Positions 8,146 to 17,721 of a stretch of 64,000 bases of DNA are shown piece by piece. The notes beneath the pieces are model-generated. The model ran no database searches. It worked only from the letters and a program-made list of their open reading frames with translations, and was not told the origin of the DNA. The position numbers and the translations under genes are program-made. The DNA lies in NCBI RefSeq assembly GCF_030013905.1, contig NZ_CP124862.1, positions 5,397,051 to 5,461,050 on the forward strand, in the 5' to 3' direction. Position 1 is the first letter of the stretch. The number at the start of each line of letters is the position of its first letter. This DNA is from Petroclostridium sp. X23. Its GTDB lineage: Bacteria; Bacillota; Clostridia; SK-Y3.

Positions 8146-10320
8146 ATGGACCAAGCGTATAAAAAACTAGTCGAAAAAATAAATAAGTATAATCCTCAAT
8201 GTGATTGGGATATGTTGAGCAGGGCGTATGATTTATCAAAAACTGCGCATGAAGGCCAGCATAGAATCTCGGGGGAACCCTATATTATGCATCCTTTGGA
8301 AGTTGCACATATACTCGCCGATATGGAGCTGGACTGTGAGTCCATTGTAGCGGGGCTTTTGCATGATGTCATAGAAGATACCAGTCATGATCGTGATGAG
8401 ATCAAGCAGATGTTTGGGGAGCAGGTCATGCTGCTGGTTGAAGGGGTTACAAAACTGGGGAAAATCCCCTATACGACGAAAGAAGAGCAACAGGTAGAAA
8501 ACCTGAGAAAAATGTTTTTAGCAATGGCTAAGGATATTAGAGTCATCCTGATTAAGCTTGCAGACCGGCTTCATAATATGAGAACCTTAAAAAGTGTTCC
8601 GGAAGAAAAACAGAGAGAGAAAGCGCGGGAAACACTGCAGGTCTATGCACCGTTAGCCCACCGTTTGGGGATTACAAAGATTAAGTGGGAGCTTGAAGAT
8701 TTATCGTTACGTTATCTTGATCCGGTTGCGTATTACGAAATCGTTGAAAGTATCGACCAAAAGAAGCAGGAAAGAGACGCTTATATCAGCTCTATTATAG
8801 ATGCAATCAGTAAACGGTTGAAAGAATTGAATATAGAAGGTCAAATTGACGGACGGTCAAAGCATTTTTACAGTATTTACAGAAAAATGTTCGCCCAAGG
8901 GAAAGGGATAGAAGAAATCTATGACTTATTTGCGGTGAGAGTCATTGTGAATAGTGTAAAAGATTGTTATGGTGTGCTTGGAACGGTTCATGAGCTTTAT
9001 AAACCCATTCCGGGTCGGTTTAAGGATTATATCGCTATGCCTAAACCGAATATGTATCAATCTTTGCATTCGACGGTAATGGGGCCGACCGGAAAAACTT
9101 TTGAAATACAAATTAGAACCTGGGATATGCACAGAACGGCGGAATATGGTATTGCCGCACATTGGAAATATAAAGAAGGCAGAGCCGGAGAAAACGATTT
9201 GGATTCCAAGCTTGCATGGGTAAGACAGCTATTAGAAATTCAACGTGATCTGACAGATGCGGAAGAATTTATGCAGACGCTTAAAATTGACTTGTTTGCC
9301 GATGAAGTTTTTGTATTTACTCCGAAAGGGGATGTTATCAATCTTCCGGCAGGATCCACGCCCATTGATTTTGCTTATGCCATTCACAGCGCAGTTGGAA
9401 ATAAAATGATGGGAGCAAAAGTAAATGGCAAAATCGTTCCTATTGAATACAATCTCAAAAATGGAGATATTATTGACGTATTGACTTCGTCTTCAGTCCA
9501 CGGCCCTAGCAGGGATTGGCTTAAAATCGCTAAAACTTCCCAGGCTCGAAACAAGATTAACCAATGGTTTAAGAAAGACAAGCGTGATGAGAATATTGCC
9601 CGTGGTAAAGAACAGATTGAAAAGGAGTTAAAAAAGCTGGGATTACAGCATAATCAGTTATTTAAGAATGAATGGGTGGAAATTGTCTTAAAGAAATACA
9701 GTTACCAAAGTATAGAGGATATGTACGCCAGTATCGGTCATGGTGCGATGACGGCCTCCAAGATTATTTCAAGGCTGCGGGAAGAATATAAAAAGACTAT
9801 AAAACCTGAAGCTTTAGAAGTATTGCCGGAAGATACAGAGAATTATGCAAATACCAGGAAAAGAAAGCAGAGTAATAACGGGATCATTGTAAAAGGTATT
9901 GATAACTGTCTGGTGAGACTTTCGCGATGCTGCAATCCGGTTCCCGGGGATGATGTGATCGGATACATCACTCGGGGCAGGGGCGTATCGGTACATCGGC
10001 GGGACTGTTCCAATGTAAGCAGTGAGGAAAATGAGCAGAATCGTTTGATAGAGGTAGCTTGGGAAGTTTCGCAAAATGCGTCATACTTGTCGGATGTTCA
10101 AATACTGGCCAATGATAGGGTTGGATTATTGGTTGAAGTCACCAATAGCGCAGCAGACTCAAAGATACCGCTTAAAGCGATGAATGCCCGAACTTCAAAA
10201 GATAGAGTTGCTGTGATTAATTTGACGCTTGAAATTTCCGATACGGAGCAATTGGATAAGATTATCAAAAGGCTGCGTAAAATTGATGGAGTATTCCAGG
10301 TAACACGAAGCAGGCAGTAA
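8146..10320 (+). CDS. relA: Bifunctional (p)ppGpp synthetase/hydrolase, RelA/SpoT homologue
   Basis: The 724-residue RSH protein has an N-terminal HD hydrolase domain (GLLHDVIEDT, nt about 8355-8385), a synthetase domain with RFKDYIAMPKPNMYQSLH, a TGS domain (about nt 9295-9490) and a C-terminal ACT domain (about nt 10080-10310). The RxKD form of the synthetase loop (RFKD) is the type found in bifunctional long RSH enzymes. It makes and degrades the stringent-response alarmone. I prefer the ATG at 8146, preceded by GGGGAAG; an in-frame ATG at 8125 adds 7 residues but has no good ribosome binding site. Confidence 0.96.
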   Translation: MDQAYKKLVEKINKYNPQCDWDMLSRAYDLSKTAHEGQHRISGEPYIMHPLEVAHILADMELDCESIVAGLLHDVIEDTSHDRDEIKQMFGEQVMLLVEGVTKLGKIPYTTKEEQQVENLRKMFLAMAKDIRVILIKLADRLHNMRTLKSVPEEKQREKARETLQVYAPLAHRLGITKIKWELEDLSLRYLDPVAYYEIVESIDQKKQERDAYISSIIDAISKRLKELNIEGQIDGRSKHFYSIYRKMFAQGKGIEEIYDLFAVRVIVNSVKDCYGVLGTVHELYKPIPGRFKDYIAMPKPNMYQSLHSTVMGPTGKTFEIQIRTWDMHRTAEYGIAAHWKYKEGRAGENDLDSKLAWVRQLLEIQRDLTDAEEFMQTLKIDLFADEVFVFTPKGDVINLPAGSTPIDFAYAIHSAVGNKMMGAKVNGKIVPIEYNLKNGDIIDVLTSSSVHGPSRDWLKIAKTSQARNKINQWFKKDKRDENIARGKEQIEKELKKLGLQHNQLFKNEWVEIVLKKYSYQSIEDMYASIGHGAMTASKIISRLREEYKKTIKPEALEVLPEDTENYANTRKRKQSNNGIIVKGIDNCLVRLSRCCNPVPGDDVIGYITRGRGVSVHRRDCSNVSSEENEQNRLIEVAWEVSQNASYLSDVQILANDRVGLLVEVTNSAADSKIPLKAMNARTSKDRVAVINLTLEISDTEQLDKIIKRLRKIDGVFQVTRSRQ

Positions 10321-10341
10321 TATAAGATGGGAGGTGCCATG

Positions 10342-10794
10342 ATGCGGGCGGTGGTACAGAGAGTAAGCCAATCTAAAGTAGCGGTTCAAGGCAATACGAC
10401 GGGGCAAATCAATAAAGGTCTTATGATCTTGCTGGGAGTTGGCCCTGCCGATACACAAAAAGATATAGAATATATGGTTGATAAAATTATAAATTTAAGA
10501 ATATTTGAAGATAATGAAGGAAAGATGAACTTATCTGTTTTAGATATAGATGGAGAGCTTTTGGTAGTTTCACAGTTTACATTGTATGGTGACTGCAGGA
10601 AGGGACGAAGGCCGAGTTTTGCAAACGCCGCACCACCGGACATGGCTAACAGTATTTACGAAGAATTTGTACAAGCATGCAGAGGTCGTGGCATCAAGAA
10701 TGTTCAAACCGGTGTATTCGGTGCGCACATGTATGTTGATATTTATAATGATGGTCCGGTAACCTTGTTGTTAGACAGCGAAAAATTGTTTTGA
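10342..10794 (+). CDS. dtd: D-aminoacyl-tRNA deacylase
   Basis: The 151-residue protein begins with the family-typical MRAVVQRV and contains SQFTLYGD near residue 77 and NDGPVT near residue 137, the two motifs that form the chiral active site. It removes D-amino acids from mischarged tRNAs. The start is the ATG at 10342, 6 bp after GGGAGGTG; upstream in-frame ATGs at 10327 and 10339 overlap or crowd this site. It follows rel by about 20 bp and precedes the hydrolase gene by 9 bp, so the run is probably one transcription unit. Confidence 0.96.
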   Translation: MRAVVQRVSQSKVAVQGNTTGQINKGLMILLGVGPADTQKDIEYMVDKIINLRIFEDNEGKMNLSVLDIDGELLVVSQFTLYGDCRKGRRPSFANAAPPDMANSIYEEFVQACRGRGIKNVQTGVFGAHMYVDIYNDGPVTLLLDSEKLF

Positions 10795-10803
10795 GGTGAT
10801 GAT

Positions 10804-11421
10804 ATGATACTGGAAGTGATACCGGTTGGACCTATCCAAGCAAATTGTTATATTGTGGGAGATAAGGATACCAATGAAGTAGCGGTGATTGACCCTGGTG
10901 AAGAGGGGAATAGGATTGTTGATGGGTTACAGAAAAAAGGTTATAAAGCGAAGTATATTATTGCTACCCATGGACATGCTGATCATATAGGCGCAGTGAA
11001 GTATTTGAAACAACACACTTTAGCACCTGTGATGATTCATGGAAACGATAGTGAATGCCTAATAGATAGTAAAAAAAACCTATCCATATATATGGGGGTT
11101 GAATCAGTTCAGGTTGCTGCCGATATCATTTTAGAAGATTCGATGACCTTTACTGTTGGAAGATATGATTTTAAAGTGCTATATACTCCGGGGCATTCAC
11201 CGGGAGGTGTATGTGTTTTAACAAATAGCATACTGTTTTCGGGAGACACACTATTTAATGGGTCGGTAGGAAGGACAGATCTCCCAGGGGGGAATCACCA
11301 GCAGTTAATTGGTTCGATTAGACAAAAGCTGCTGGCATTACCTGATGATACGATCGTATACCCGGGGCACGGAGCGAAAACAACCATAAAGAAAGAAAAA
11401 GAATCGAATCCATTTATATAG
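10804..11421 (+). CDS. Metallo-beta-lactamase-fold hydrolase (glyoxalase II-like)
   Basis: This 205-residue protein has the metal-binding motif THGHADHIG near residue 55, a histidine in YTPGHSPGG near residue 130, an aspartate in FSGDTLFNGSVGR near residue 150 and a final YPGHG near residue 180. It matches the YqgX-type short hydroxyacylglutathione hydrolase-like family, thought to act on thioesters in the cytoplasm. The actual substrate is not known. GAGGTGATG provides its ribosome binding site and it is the last gene of the recJ run. Confidence 0.9.
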   Translation: MILEVIPVGPIQANCYIVGDKDTNEVAVIDPGEEGNRIVDGLQKKGYKAKYIIATHGHADHIGAVKYLKQHTLAPVMIHGNDSECLIDSKKNLSIYMGVESVQVAADIILEDSMTFTVGRYDFKVLYTPGHSPGGVCVLTNSILFSGDTLFNGSVGRTDLPGGNHQQLIGSIRQKLLALPDDTIVYPGHGAKTTIKKEKESNPFI

Positions 11422-11481
11422 ATAACGAACTCTAGGTTTATAATTTACCAAGTAATATATCACGCTAACAGTTAAGATTTT

Positions 11482-11555
11482 GTAGGGGCGGACGACTCTG
11501 TCCGCCCGTAGATATGGCGATAGTACATCGGGTGGACAGGGGCGTCCACTCCTAT
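11482..11555. repeat. GC-rich MITE-like repeat, inverted ends
   Basis: This element starts GTAGGGGCGGACGACTCTG and ends with its imperfect inverted copy (GGGTGGACAGGGGCGTCCAC, then TCCTAT). The same organisation recurs at 48752-48824, and a half element is at 24573-24600. Each arm is itself a short palindrome (GGCGGAC...GTCCGCC). It occupies the gap after the MBL hydrolase gene. Confidence 0.65.
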
Positions 11556-11639
11556 CATACAAAACAGATATATTGTCAAGGGGAAATTAACACATTAGTT
11601 GATAATAGCTTTAGAGTTTTTTATTTTTAATAATCCTAT

Positions 11640-11665
11640 AAAAGGACAGGTTTCCCTGTCCTTTT
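11640..11665 (+). terminator. Stem-loop, probable terminator
   Basis: An 11-bp perfect stem (AAAAGGACAGG / CCTGTCCTTTT) with a TTTC loop lies between the recJ-group operon and hemZ. The following T run is short, so it may be a terminator or a processing site. Confidence 0.5.
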
Positions 11666-11703
11666 ACAATAGGGCAGAATGAACCATCGAGGTGGAAGCA
11701 AAA

Positions 11704-13188
11704 ATGAAAATCTTATTAAGAGGCCATAACTATCGATATGAAATCGAGCAGATGGTACGTATTTTCTTCGAACAACAGAAGATTGAATACATTGAGAATA
11801 AAGATGAGGTAGAAAACGCAGAGTTCAATATCATAAGTATGTTACAAGAAAGCAGCAGTCAAATAGTAGCTGTTACATATATAGAATATGATGGTAAAAA
11901 TAAAGAATATAAGATTGAAAAACAATACGATACAGAATTAGACGAAGTGGAATATGTGAAGCTATGCAAGGCAATTATAAAACTCTCTTTTTTCAATGCT
12001 GCAAAAGAGGTTGCCTCTGTACAGGTACCGTGGGGTACGCTCACAGGAATACGGCCTACTAAAATCGTACATCACTTAATGGAACAGCAGAAAACAGACC
12101 AAGAGATAAAAAAGATTTTATCAGAGAGGTATGCTGTAACCGCTCAAAAGATAGACTTGGCGCTGGAAGTTGCAAAAAACGAATTAAAGATTCTAAAGAA
12201 GTCTGCACCGGATGCTGTAGCCGTGTATATAGGGATCCCTTTTTGCCCTACCAGATGTCTGTATTGCTCTTTTGTATCTAATTCCGTTCATAGAGCGCAG
12301 AAGTTAATCGAGCCATATATGGATGCATTAATAAAAGAAATAGAGTACACTAAAACAATCATTGACAAGTTGAACTGGAAAGTAGAAAGCGTATATATTG
12401 GTGGAGGTACTCCTACTGTACTGGCGCCCGAGATGATGGATAGGCTGTTGTTTACCTTATTCCAGCAACTGGATTTAACTAAGGTTAAAGAGTTTACCAT
12501 AGAAGCAGGAAGGCCGGATACTATTGACAGGCAAAAGCTTTTAACTATAAGAAACTATCCTGTAAACCGTATCAGCATCAATCCGCAGACCATGCATAAA
12601 GAAACTTTAAAAACCATTGGCAGGTGCCATTCACCTGAAGATATCGTACGTTCCTTTGAATTGGCAAGGGAATTAGGCTTTTCAAATATAAATATGGATG
12701 TTATTGCAGGACTGCCTGATGAAACAGTAGAAATGTATGAAGATACATTAAATAGAATTCAACACATGGCGCCGGAAAACATTACCGTACATACTATGAG
12801 TATTAAAAGAGCCTCACGGTTGAATGAAAAAAAAGATGAATATGCGATAACCCAAGCAAAAGCTGTTCATAGAATGCTGGACTTTACACATCGGTTTATG
12901 AAAGACAATACCATGCTCCCCTATTATATGTACAGGCAGAAAAATATACTAGGCAACCTTGAAAATGTCGGGTACTGTAAGCCTGGTTATGAATGCATTT
13001 ATAACATTCAGATTATGGAAGAACGGCAGAGTATTATCGCATTGGGCTGTGGTGGGGTAACCAAGTTGGTGAATCAGAGAGAAAATCGCATCGACCGCAT
13101 TTTTAATGTTAAGGATGTGGAAGAGTATATACAAAGAATAGATGAAATGCTGGAGAGGAAAAATAAAATTTACCACTATTTTGCATAA
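11704..13188 (+). CDS. hemZ: Coproporphyrinogen III oxidase-like radical SAM protein HemZ
   Basis: The product of 494 residues has the radical SAM cluster motif CPTRCLYCSF (CxxxCxxC, near residue 180) and YIGGGTPT near residue 235, and matches the HemZ branch of the HemN/HemW superfamily, including its N-terminal extension of about 150 residues. HemZ-type proteins are linked to anaerobic haem synthesis, but many HemN relatives have other substrates, so the reaction is inferred. The ATG at 11704 follows GAGGTGG; a GTG at 11692 lies inside that ribosome binding site. Confidence 0.88.
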   Translation: MKILLRGHNYRYEIEQMVRIFFEQQKIEYIENKDEVENAEFNIISMLQESSSQIVAVTYIEYDGKNKEYKIEKQYDTELDEVEYVKLCKAIIKLSFFNAAKEVASVQVPWGTLTGIRPTKIVHHLMEQQKTDQEIKKILSERYAVTAQKIDLALEVAKNELKILKKSAPDAVAVYIGIPFCPTRCLYCSFVSNSVHRAQKLIEPYMDALIKEIEYTKTIIDKLNWKVESVYIGGGTPTVLAPEMMDRLLFTLFQQLDLTKVKEFTIEAGRPDTIDRQKLLTIRNYPVNRISINPQTMHKETLKTIGRCHSPEDIVRSFELARELGFSNINMDVIAGLPDETVEMYEDTLNRIQHMAPENITVHTMSIKRASRLNEKKDEYAITQAKAVHRMLDFTHRFMKDNTMLPYYMYRQKNILGNLENVGYCKPGYECIYNIQIMEERQSIIALGCGGVTKLVNQRENRIDRIFNVKDVEEYIQRIDEMLERKNKIYHYFA

Positions 13189-13258
13189 TAAAAGAATACA
13201 GATAAAAATAAATATCATTGCTGGACATCAAGCAACACTAAAATGGAGGTTGAACCAT

Positions 13259-14923
13259 ATGCTGCAAAAAGAAGATATAATCAAAGTAAATTTGGAACAG
13301 ACGCAAATTGAAGTGAAGAAAGGAACAACTCTTTTAGAACTGGGAAGGCTTTATAAACACGACACTCCATTGGACATCCTGGCCGGTAAAGTGGATAATA
13401 AGATAAAGGACCTTCATTATAAATTGGATAATGATTGTACGGTGCAATTTGTAGACTTGTCTTCCGGTGATGGCGTGCGTGTATATAAAAGAAGTCTGTT
13501 CTTTATACTGAAAATGGCGGTAAGGGAATTATATCCTGATAGAAAATTGAGTATCCGTCATTCCATCAGTAGAGGCACGTATTGTGAAATATATGGAGAG
13601 AGTTCCATTACTGAAATAGAAGTTCACGCAATTGAAGAGAAAATGAAGAGTATGATTTCCCAGGAAATACCAATCTATAAGAATGTTATTACCCTTGAAG
13701 AAGCAAAGGAAATCTTTTATAAGAGTGAAGACTATGATAAAGTAAGTTTACTGGAGCACTGTAAAAAAGACACCATAAGCTTGTACAAGTGTGGAGATAT
13801 GTCAAATTATCTATATGGGTATCTTGTTCCGCATACCGGCTATATTAAGAAATTTGATCTTATGTTTTATACACCGGGATTTATAATAAGGTATCCTGAT
13901 ATGCATTCGCCCAATGATATTCCGAGCTTTGAGGAAAGTAGAAAACTGTTCACTGTGCTGGACGAGTATAAGCGGTGGGGAGAAATACTTGATGTGTCAC
14001 ATGTGGGTTCATTAAATAAGACTATTGATTCAGGAGGTGCAAGAGACGTTATCCATATCTCTGAGGCCCTGCATGAAAAGAAAATCGCTTATATTGCAGA
14101 TATGATAGAAAAAGGGCGTGAGGATATCAAAGTGGTATTGATTTCCGGACCATCTTCCTCAGGAAAAACAACTTTTGCACATCGGCTTGCCATACATCTG
14201 AAAGTTAATGGATTTAAACCGGTTACCATTTCTTTGGACGACTATTTTGTAGATCGAGAGCATACGCCTATAGATGAAGATGGGAAGCCGGATTTTGAGG
14301 CATTGGAAGCGATTGATATTCAGCTATTTAATAAGCAATTAAGCATGCTGATTAATGGTCAGGAAGTAGAAATTCCTATTTTTAATTTCCACTTGGGGCG
14401 TCGGGAGCCACACGGAAGAAAACTGAAGTTGGATAACAACCAAATAGCCATTATCGAGGGGATTCATGGAATGAACGAAAAGCTTACTGCTTCGATTCCC
14501 AGAAAAAACAAGTTTAAGGTATATGTAAGTGCCCTTACACAATTGGGGCTGGATAATTATAATCCTATTTCCACTACAGATACCCGGTTGATTAGAAGGA
14601 TGGTAAGAGATTATAATTTCCGTTCTAACTCTGCGTTAAGGACGCTGGAAATGTGGGGGTCTGTAAGAAGGGGAGAAACAAGAAATATATTTCCATTTCA
14701 GGAACAGGCAGACGTGATGTTTAATTCTGCATTGGTTTATGAGCTTTCAGTGTTGAAGAAATATGCAATGCCCTTGTTAGAGAGTATTGATAGAAGCTGC
14801 GAATTCTATTCTGAAGCGAGAAGATTATTAGACTTTTTGAGCTATTTCTTACCTATAGAACCGGATGATATACCGACTATATCTATTATGCGGGAATTTA
14901 TAGGAGGAAGTTCGCTATATTAA
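13259..14923 (+). CDS. TGS domain plus uridine kinase-like nucleoside kinase
   Basis: The 554-residue protein begins with a TGS-like domain (about residues 5-65) and a threonyl-tRNA synthetase-like second domain (about 70-240). It ends with a P-loop kinase of the uridine kinase/phosphoribulokinase type: GPSSSGKTTFA near residue 298, SLDDYFVDR and EGIHGMNE. This architecture is common in Clostridia; the kinase probably phosphorylates a nucleoside, but the substrate is not established. I chose the ATG at 13259, 8 bp after GGAGGT (13245-13250). The frame is open upstream and overlaps hemZ, but without a ribosome binding site. Confidence 0.88.
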   Translation: MLQKEDIIKVNLEQTQIEVKKGTTLLELGRLYKHDTPLDILAGKVDNKIKDLHYKLDNDCTVQFVDLSSGDGVRVYKRSLFFILKMAVRELYPDRKLSIRHSISRGTYCEIYGESSITEIEVHAIEEKMKSMISQEIPIYKNVITLEEAKEIFYKSEDYDKVSLLEHCKKDTISLYKCGDMSNYLYGYLVPHTGYIKKFDLMFYTPGFIIRYPDMHSPNDIPSFEESRKLFTVLDEYKRWGEILDVSHVGSLNKTIDSGGARDVIHISEALHEKKIAYIADMIEKGREDIKVVLISGPSSSGKTTFAHRLAIHLKVNGFKPVTISLDDYFVDREHTPIDEDGKPDFEALEAIDIQLFNKQLSMLINGQEVEIPIFNFHLGRREPHGRKLKLDNNQIAIIEGIHGMNEKLTASIPRKNKFKVYVSALTQLGLDNYNPISTTDTRLIRRMVRDYNFRSNSALRTLEMWGSVRRGETRNIFPFQEQADVMFNSALVYELSVLKKYAMPLLESIDRSCEFYSEARRLLDFLSYFLPIEPDDIPTISIMREFIGGSSLY

Positions 14924-14952
14924 TATTTTTGTAAGTGGATATATTTTGAATT

Positions 14953-14998
14953 AAAAGATCGTGATACCTAGAAAGAATATCGTTTCATGATCTTTTTT
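14953..14998 (+). terminator. Rho-independent terminator
   Basis: A 12-bp stem (AAAAGATCGTGA / TCATGATCTTTT, one G-T pair) is followed by TTTT. It lies directly after the TGS-kinase gene. Confidence 0.75.
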
Positions 14999-15019
14999 AT
15001 TATTATATATGTTATATAA

Positions 15020-15160
15020 GAGGATGTGAAAAAGTGCTTAATCATTCGGAAATCTAACACGGGGACAGGGCCGCAGTCCGGCCAAAAACCAGGCCTGACA
15101 GCAGACCAGTCCCCATGTCCGATTTCCTCTTCGTGCTAAATCGGACTTTTTCACATCCTC
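15020..15160. repeat. Short element with 16-bp terminal inverted repeats
   Basis: The ends GAGGATGTGAAAAAGT (15020-15035) and its exact inverse (15145-15160) enclose a GC-richer centre. A reduced version that shares GTGAAAAAGTGCTAAATCGGAC lies at 27770-27814. It looks like a non-autonomous mobile element or a strong hairpin. A small block of heptad-like CCCACTA/TCCACTC repeats follows at 15216-15241. Together these fill most of the 450-bp gap before the next gene. Confidence 0.55.
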
Positions 15161-15272
15161 CTATAAATAGCGACTAACAATTTATATCAGCATCATAGAG
15201 TGAGGAGATTTTGTACTCTCCCCACTATCCACTCCCCACTAAGTATATTGGAATAAATGGGCATTTAATCCA

Positions 15273-15302
15273 TTGCTATAATCTATAGCTGTTTGCTATA
15301 AT
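15273..15302 (+). promoter_or_regulatory. Promoter with direct repeat TTGCTATAAT x2
   Basis: TTGCTATAAT occurs at 15273-15282 and again at 15293-15302, exactly 20 bp apart. The second copy supplies a perfect -10 (TATAAT, 15297-15302) and the first a -35-like TTGCTA with an 18-bp spacer. AraC proteins typically bind direct repeats about 20 bp apart, so this could be an autoregulatory site for the downstream regulator (inference). Confidence 0.5.
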
Positions 15303-15373
15303 GATTCTAAATGGAAAAGCTTTCTTTAAGTTATTTATAGGAGTATCTGTATAGATAAGGGGGAATAGTTTGG

Positions 15374-17695
15374 GTGCAAAAAAGGTTTATTTATAATTAT
15401 AAGTTTAACAGTGTATTTATCAAGACCTTTGTAATACTCATTTTGACTTCTATTATACCTGTTGTTGCGGCAAATACAATTATTTATAGAAAATCCACTA
15501 TGACCATCCAGAAACAAACCAGGAATACAAATATGAATATGTTAGGCAAGACCAGTGAAACCGTTGATTTGGTCTTTAAACAAATCGACCAGACAATGCA
15601 GCAAATCGCAAAAGATCCTAGTATCGTGAATTCAATTATTAATCCTGATATCAATTCTATAGGGAGAAATAGTAAAATTATAAGTAATCTGAAAAATATT
15701 GCATCAACCAATAACTATATACTGTCGATATATGTATACTCAGCTTTTAATCAAACAATTATTAGTTCCAGCGGAGGCGTCTACAAGCTGGAAGAGTTTT
15801 ATGATAAAGAATGGCTGAAGGAATATGATAATTTTATTTTAGGTACGCATCAAATGGAAACACGTAAAATCTCAGATGCGTTAGGAAATCAGTATAATGG
15901 TATTACATTTTTTAGAAATCTGCCTTATGCGTCATGGAGCAAATTAGGAGCCATTATTATCAATGTTAGCGAAGATAAATTATATGAGACTATTGCCGGA
16001 TTGGATATGGAAGTAAAGGGTCAATTTTATGTGGCGAATGCAGAAGGAAAGATCTTGATTCACGAAGAAAAGGACAAGTTATATACTAACATAGATATAC
16101 ATGATCGCAACGGTGTATCGTTATTAGTAGATGATAGAGGCTTTTTTATTAATAAGGTTGGAGGAAAGCAAACACTATTCACTTATGTTACTTCTCCTTA
16201 TAACGAGTGGAAATATTTTTATGCTATTCCTTTGGAGTATTTGCAGACTGACTCTGCGATTATTTCCAGGTTAATTGTGATTACGACGCTGATATATATT
16301 TTACTGGGTTTGATACTGTCTTTTCTAATTTCAAAAGGGGTGTACAATCCTATAGAAAAACTAATGAATTTAGTGTTGGCAGAGTCCAAGCAGTCTTTCT
16401 ATGAAGAAAATTTTGATGGAAAGGATGAGTATGAATTCTTAGGATATGCCTATAATCAAGTAGTAGGTAAGAATAAAAGTATGGAAGATATCATCACAAG
16501 TATGAAACCTGTAATGAAAGAAAAGCTATTAACCAGCCTCCTATTAGGTAAAGTGGATAGCTTGAAAGAAATAAGTGAAAAGCTTAGTTTTTTGGAATTG
16601 GATTTTAGTTTGAAGAACTATGTTGTCATCGTCATGCAGATAGACAATTACAGCGAATTTTGCAGCAACCTCAATGAGGTAGACCGGAACTTGTATACAG
16701 CCCAGTTAGTGAATGTTATAGAAGAGAGACTATCCGGTGAGCATAAGGGCGTTTGCATTGAAGTAGAATCTGACAAGGTGGCGGCGATTATCAATTTCAA
16801 TGAAGAGATTACATTGATAGAGGCAAAAAAACAATCTTCTATCATGGCGGCACACATAAAAGATGAGGTGGAAAAGCATTTTCCGTTTACCATTACGCTT
16901 GGGATCGGCAGGATGTATAAGGAAATTACAAATGTTCAATTATCTTATAATGAGGCGGTAAATGCACTCAAATACAAGATTTATCAAGGAAAGAATGAAA
17001 TAATTAATATTGATGATGTAGAGCAGCAGACTGAAGAATTGTATTATTATGATTCGGAAAAAGAAAGAATGCTAATAAATAATCTCAAGGTGGGTCACCA
17101 AAAAGAGGTTGATCAATTAATTGATGAATTATGTCAGGAAATATTGGACAATAGAAATATTTCATATACCTATGTACAGCAAGTATTTATAAGAGTAATC
17201 AGTTCAATCATTGAATTAATTATAAATCTTGGTATGACAACGGATGAGGTTTTTGAGCCGGGTTATAATATGTATGAAGACTTTTCTAATAAAGAGACAA
17301 TAGAAGATATTAAATTCTGGTTATCGGGGATATGCGGAACCATTATTGACAATGTTAATAATTTGAATCAAACAAGATCTCAAAAATATGTAGAAAAGAT
17401 ATTAGAGTATATTGACGAAAATCTTAGCAGCGAAATATCTTTAAATGATATAGCGGATTATGTAGGTCTTAGTCCCACCTATGTCAGCAAAATATTTAAA
17501 GATAGTATGGGTAAGAACTATGTTGATTATCTTAATGCAAGCCGTATAGAGAAAGCGAAACAGCTTTTAAAAAATACACAATTGGCAGTAAAAGAAATCG
17601 GTTTTAGAGTAGGATTTAATACGATCCAGACTTTTATGCGAACTTTTAAAAAATATGAAGGAATTACCCCAGGTCAATTTAGGGATAAAATGTAG
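15374..17695 (+). CDS. Membrane-spanning AraC-family transcriptional regulator (copy 1)
   Basis: The 773-residue protein has membrane helices at about 16-36 and 298-320 enclosing an extracytoplasmic region of about 260 residues. A cytoplasmic linker of about 350 residues follows, then an AraC-type double helix-turn-helix at about 675-772 (SLNDIADYVGLSPTYVSKIF and EIGFRVGFNTIQTFMRTFKK). There is no histidine kinase or receiver domain, so it is a one-component receptor that would bind DNA at the membrane. The start is a GTG, 8 bp after AAGGGGGAA. The next gene begins 26 bp later and encodes a TRAP-type binding-protein paralogue, followed by a TRAP transporter. Copy 2 lies at 28051. It probably activates the TRAP operon; the ligand is unknown. 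Confidence 0.88.
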   Translation: MQKRFIYNYKFNSVFIKTFVILILTSIIPVVAANTIIYRKSTMTIQKQTRNTNMNMLGKTSETVDLVFKQIDQTMQQIAKDPSIVNSIINPDINSIGRNSKIISNLKNIASTNNYILSIYVYSAFNQTIISSSGGVYKLEEFYDKEWLKEYDNFILGTHQMETRKISDALGNQYNGITFFRNLPYASWSKLGAIIINVSEDKLYETIAGLDMEVKGQFYVANAEGKILIHEEKDKLYTNIDIHDRNGVSLLVDDRGFFINKVGGKQTLFTYVTSPYNEWKYFYAIPLEYLQTDSAIISRLIVITTLIYILLGLILSFLISKGVYNPIEKLMNLVLAESKQSFYEENFDGKDEYEFLGYAYNQVVGKNKSMEDIITSMKPVMKEKLLTSLLLGKVDSLKEISEKLSFLELDFSLKNYVVIVMQIDNYSEFCSNLNEVDRNLYTAQLVNVIEERLSGEHKGVCIEVESDKVAAIINFNEEITLIEAKKQSSIMAAHIKDEVEKHFPFTITLGIGRMYKEITNVQLSYNEAVNALKYKIYQGKNEIINIDDVEQQTEELYYYDSEKERMLINNLKVGHQKEVDQLIDELCQEILDNRNISYTYVQQVFIRVISSIIELIINLGMTTDEVFEPGYNMYEDFSNKETIEDIKFWLSGICGTIIDNVNNLNQTRSQKYVEKILEYIDENLSSEISLNDIADYVGLSPTYVSKIFKDSMGKNYVDYLNASRIEKAKQLLKNTQLAVKEIGFRVGFNTIQTFMRTFKKYEGITPGQFRDKM

Positions 17696-17721
17696 TGTGT
17701 AAAGTGAAGGGAGGCATAGTT

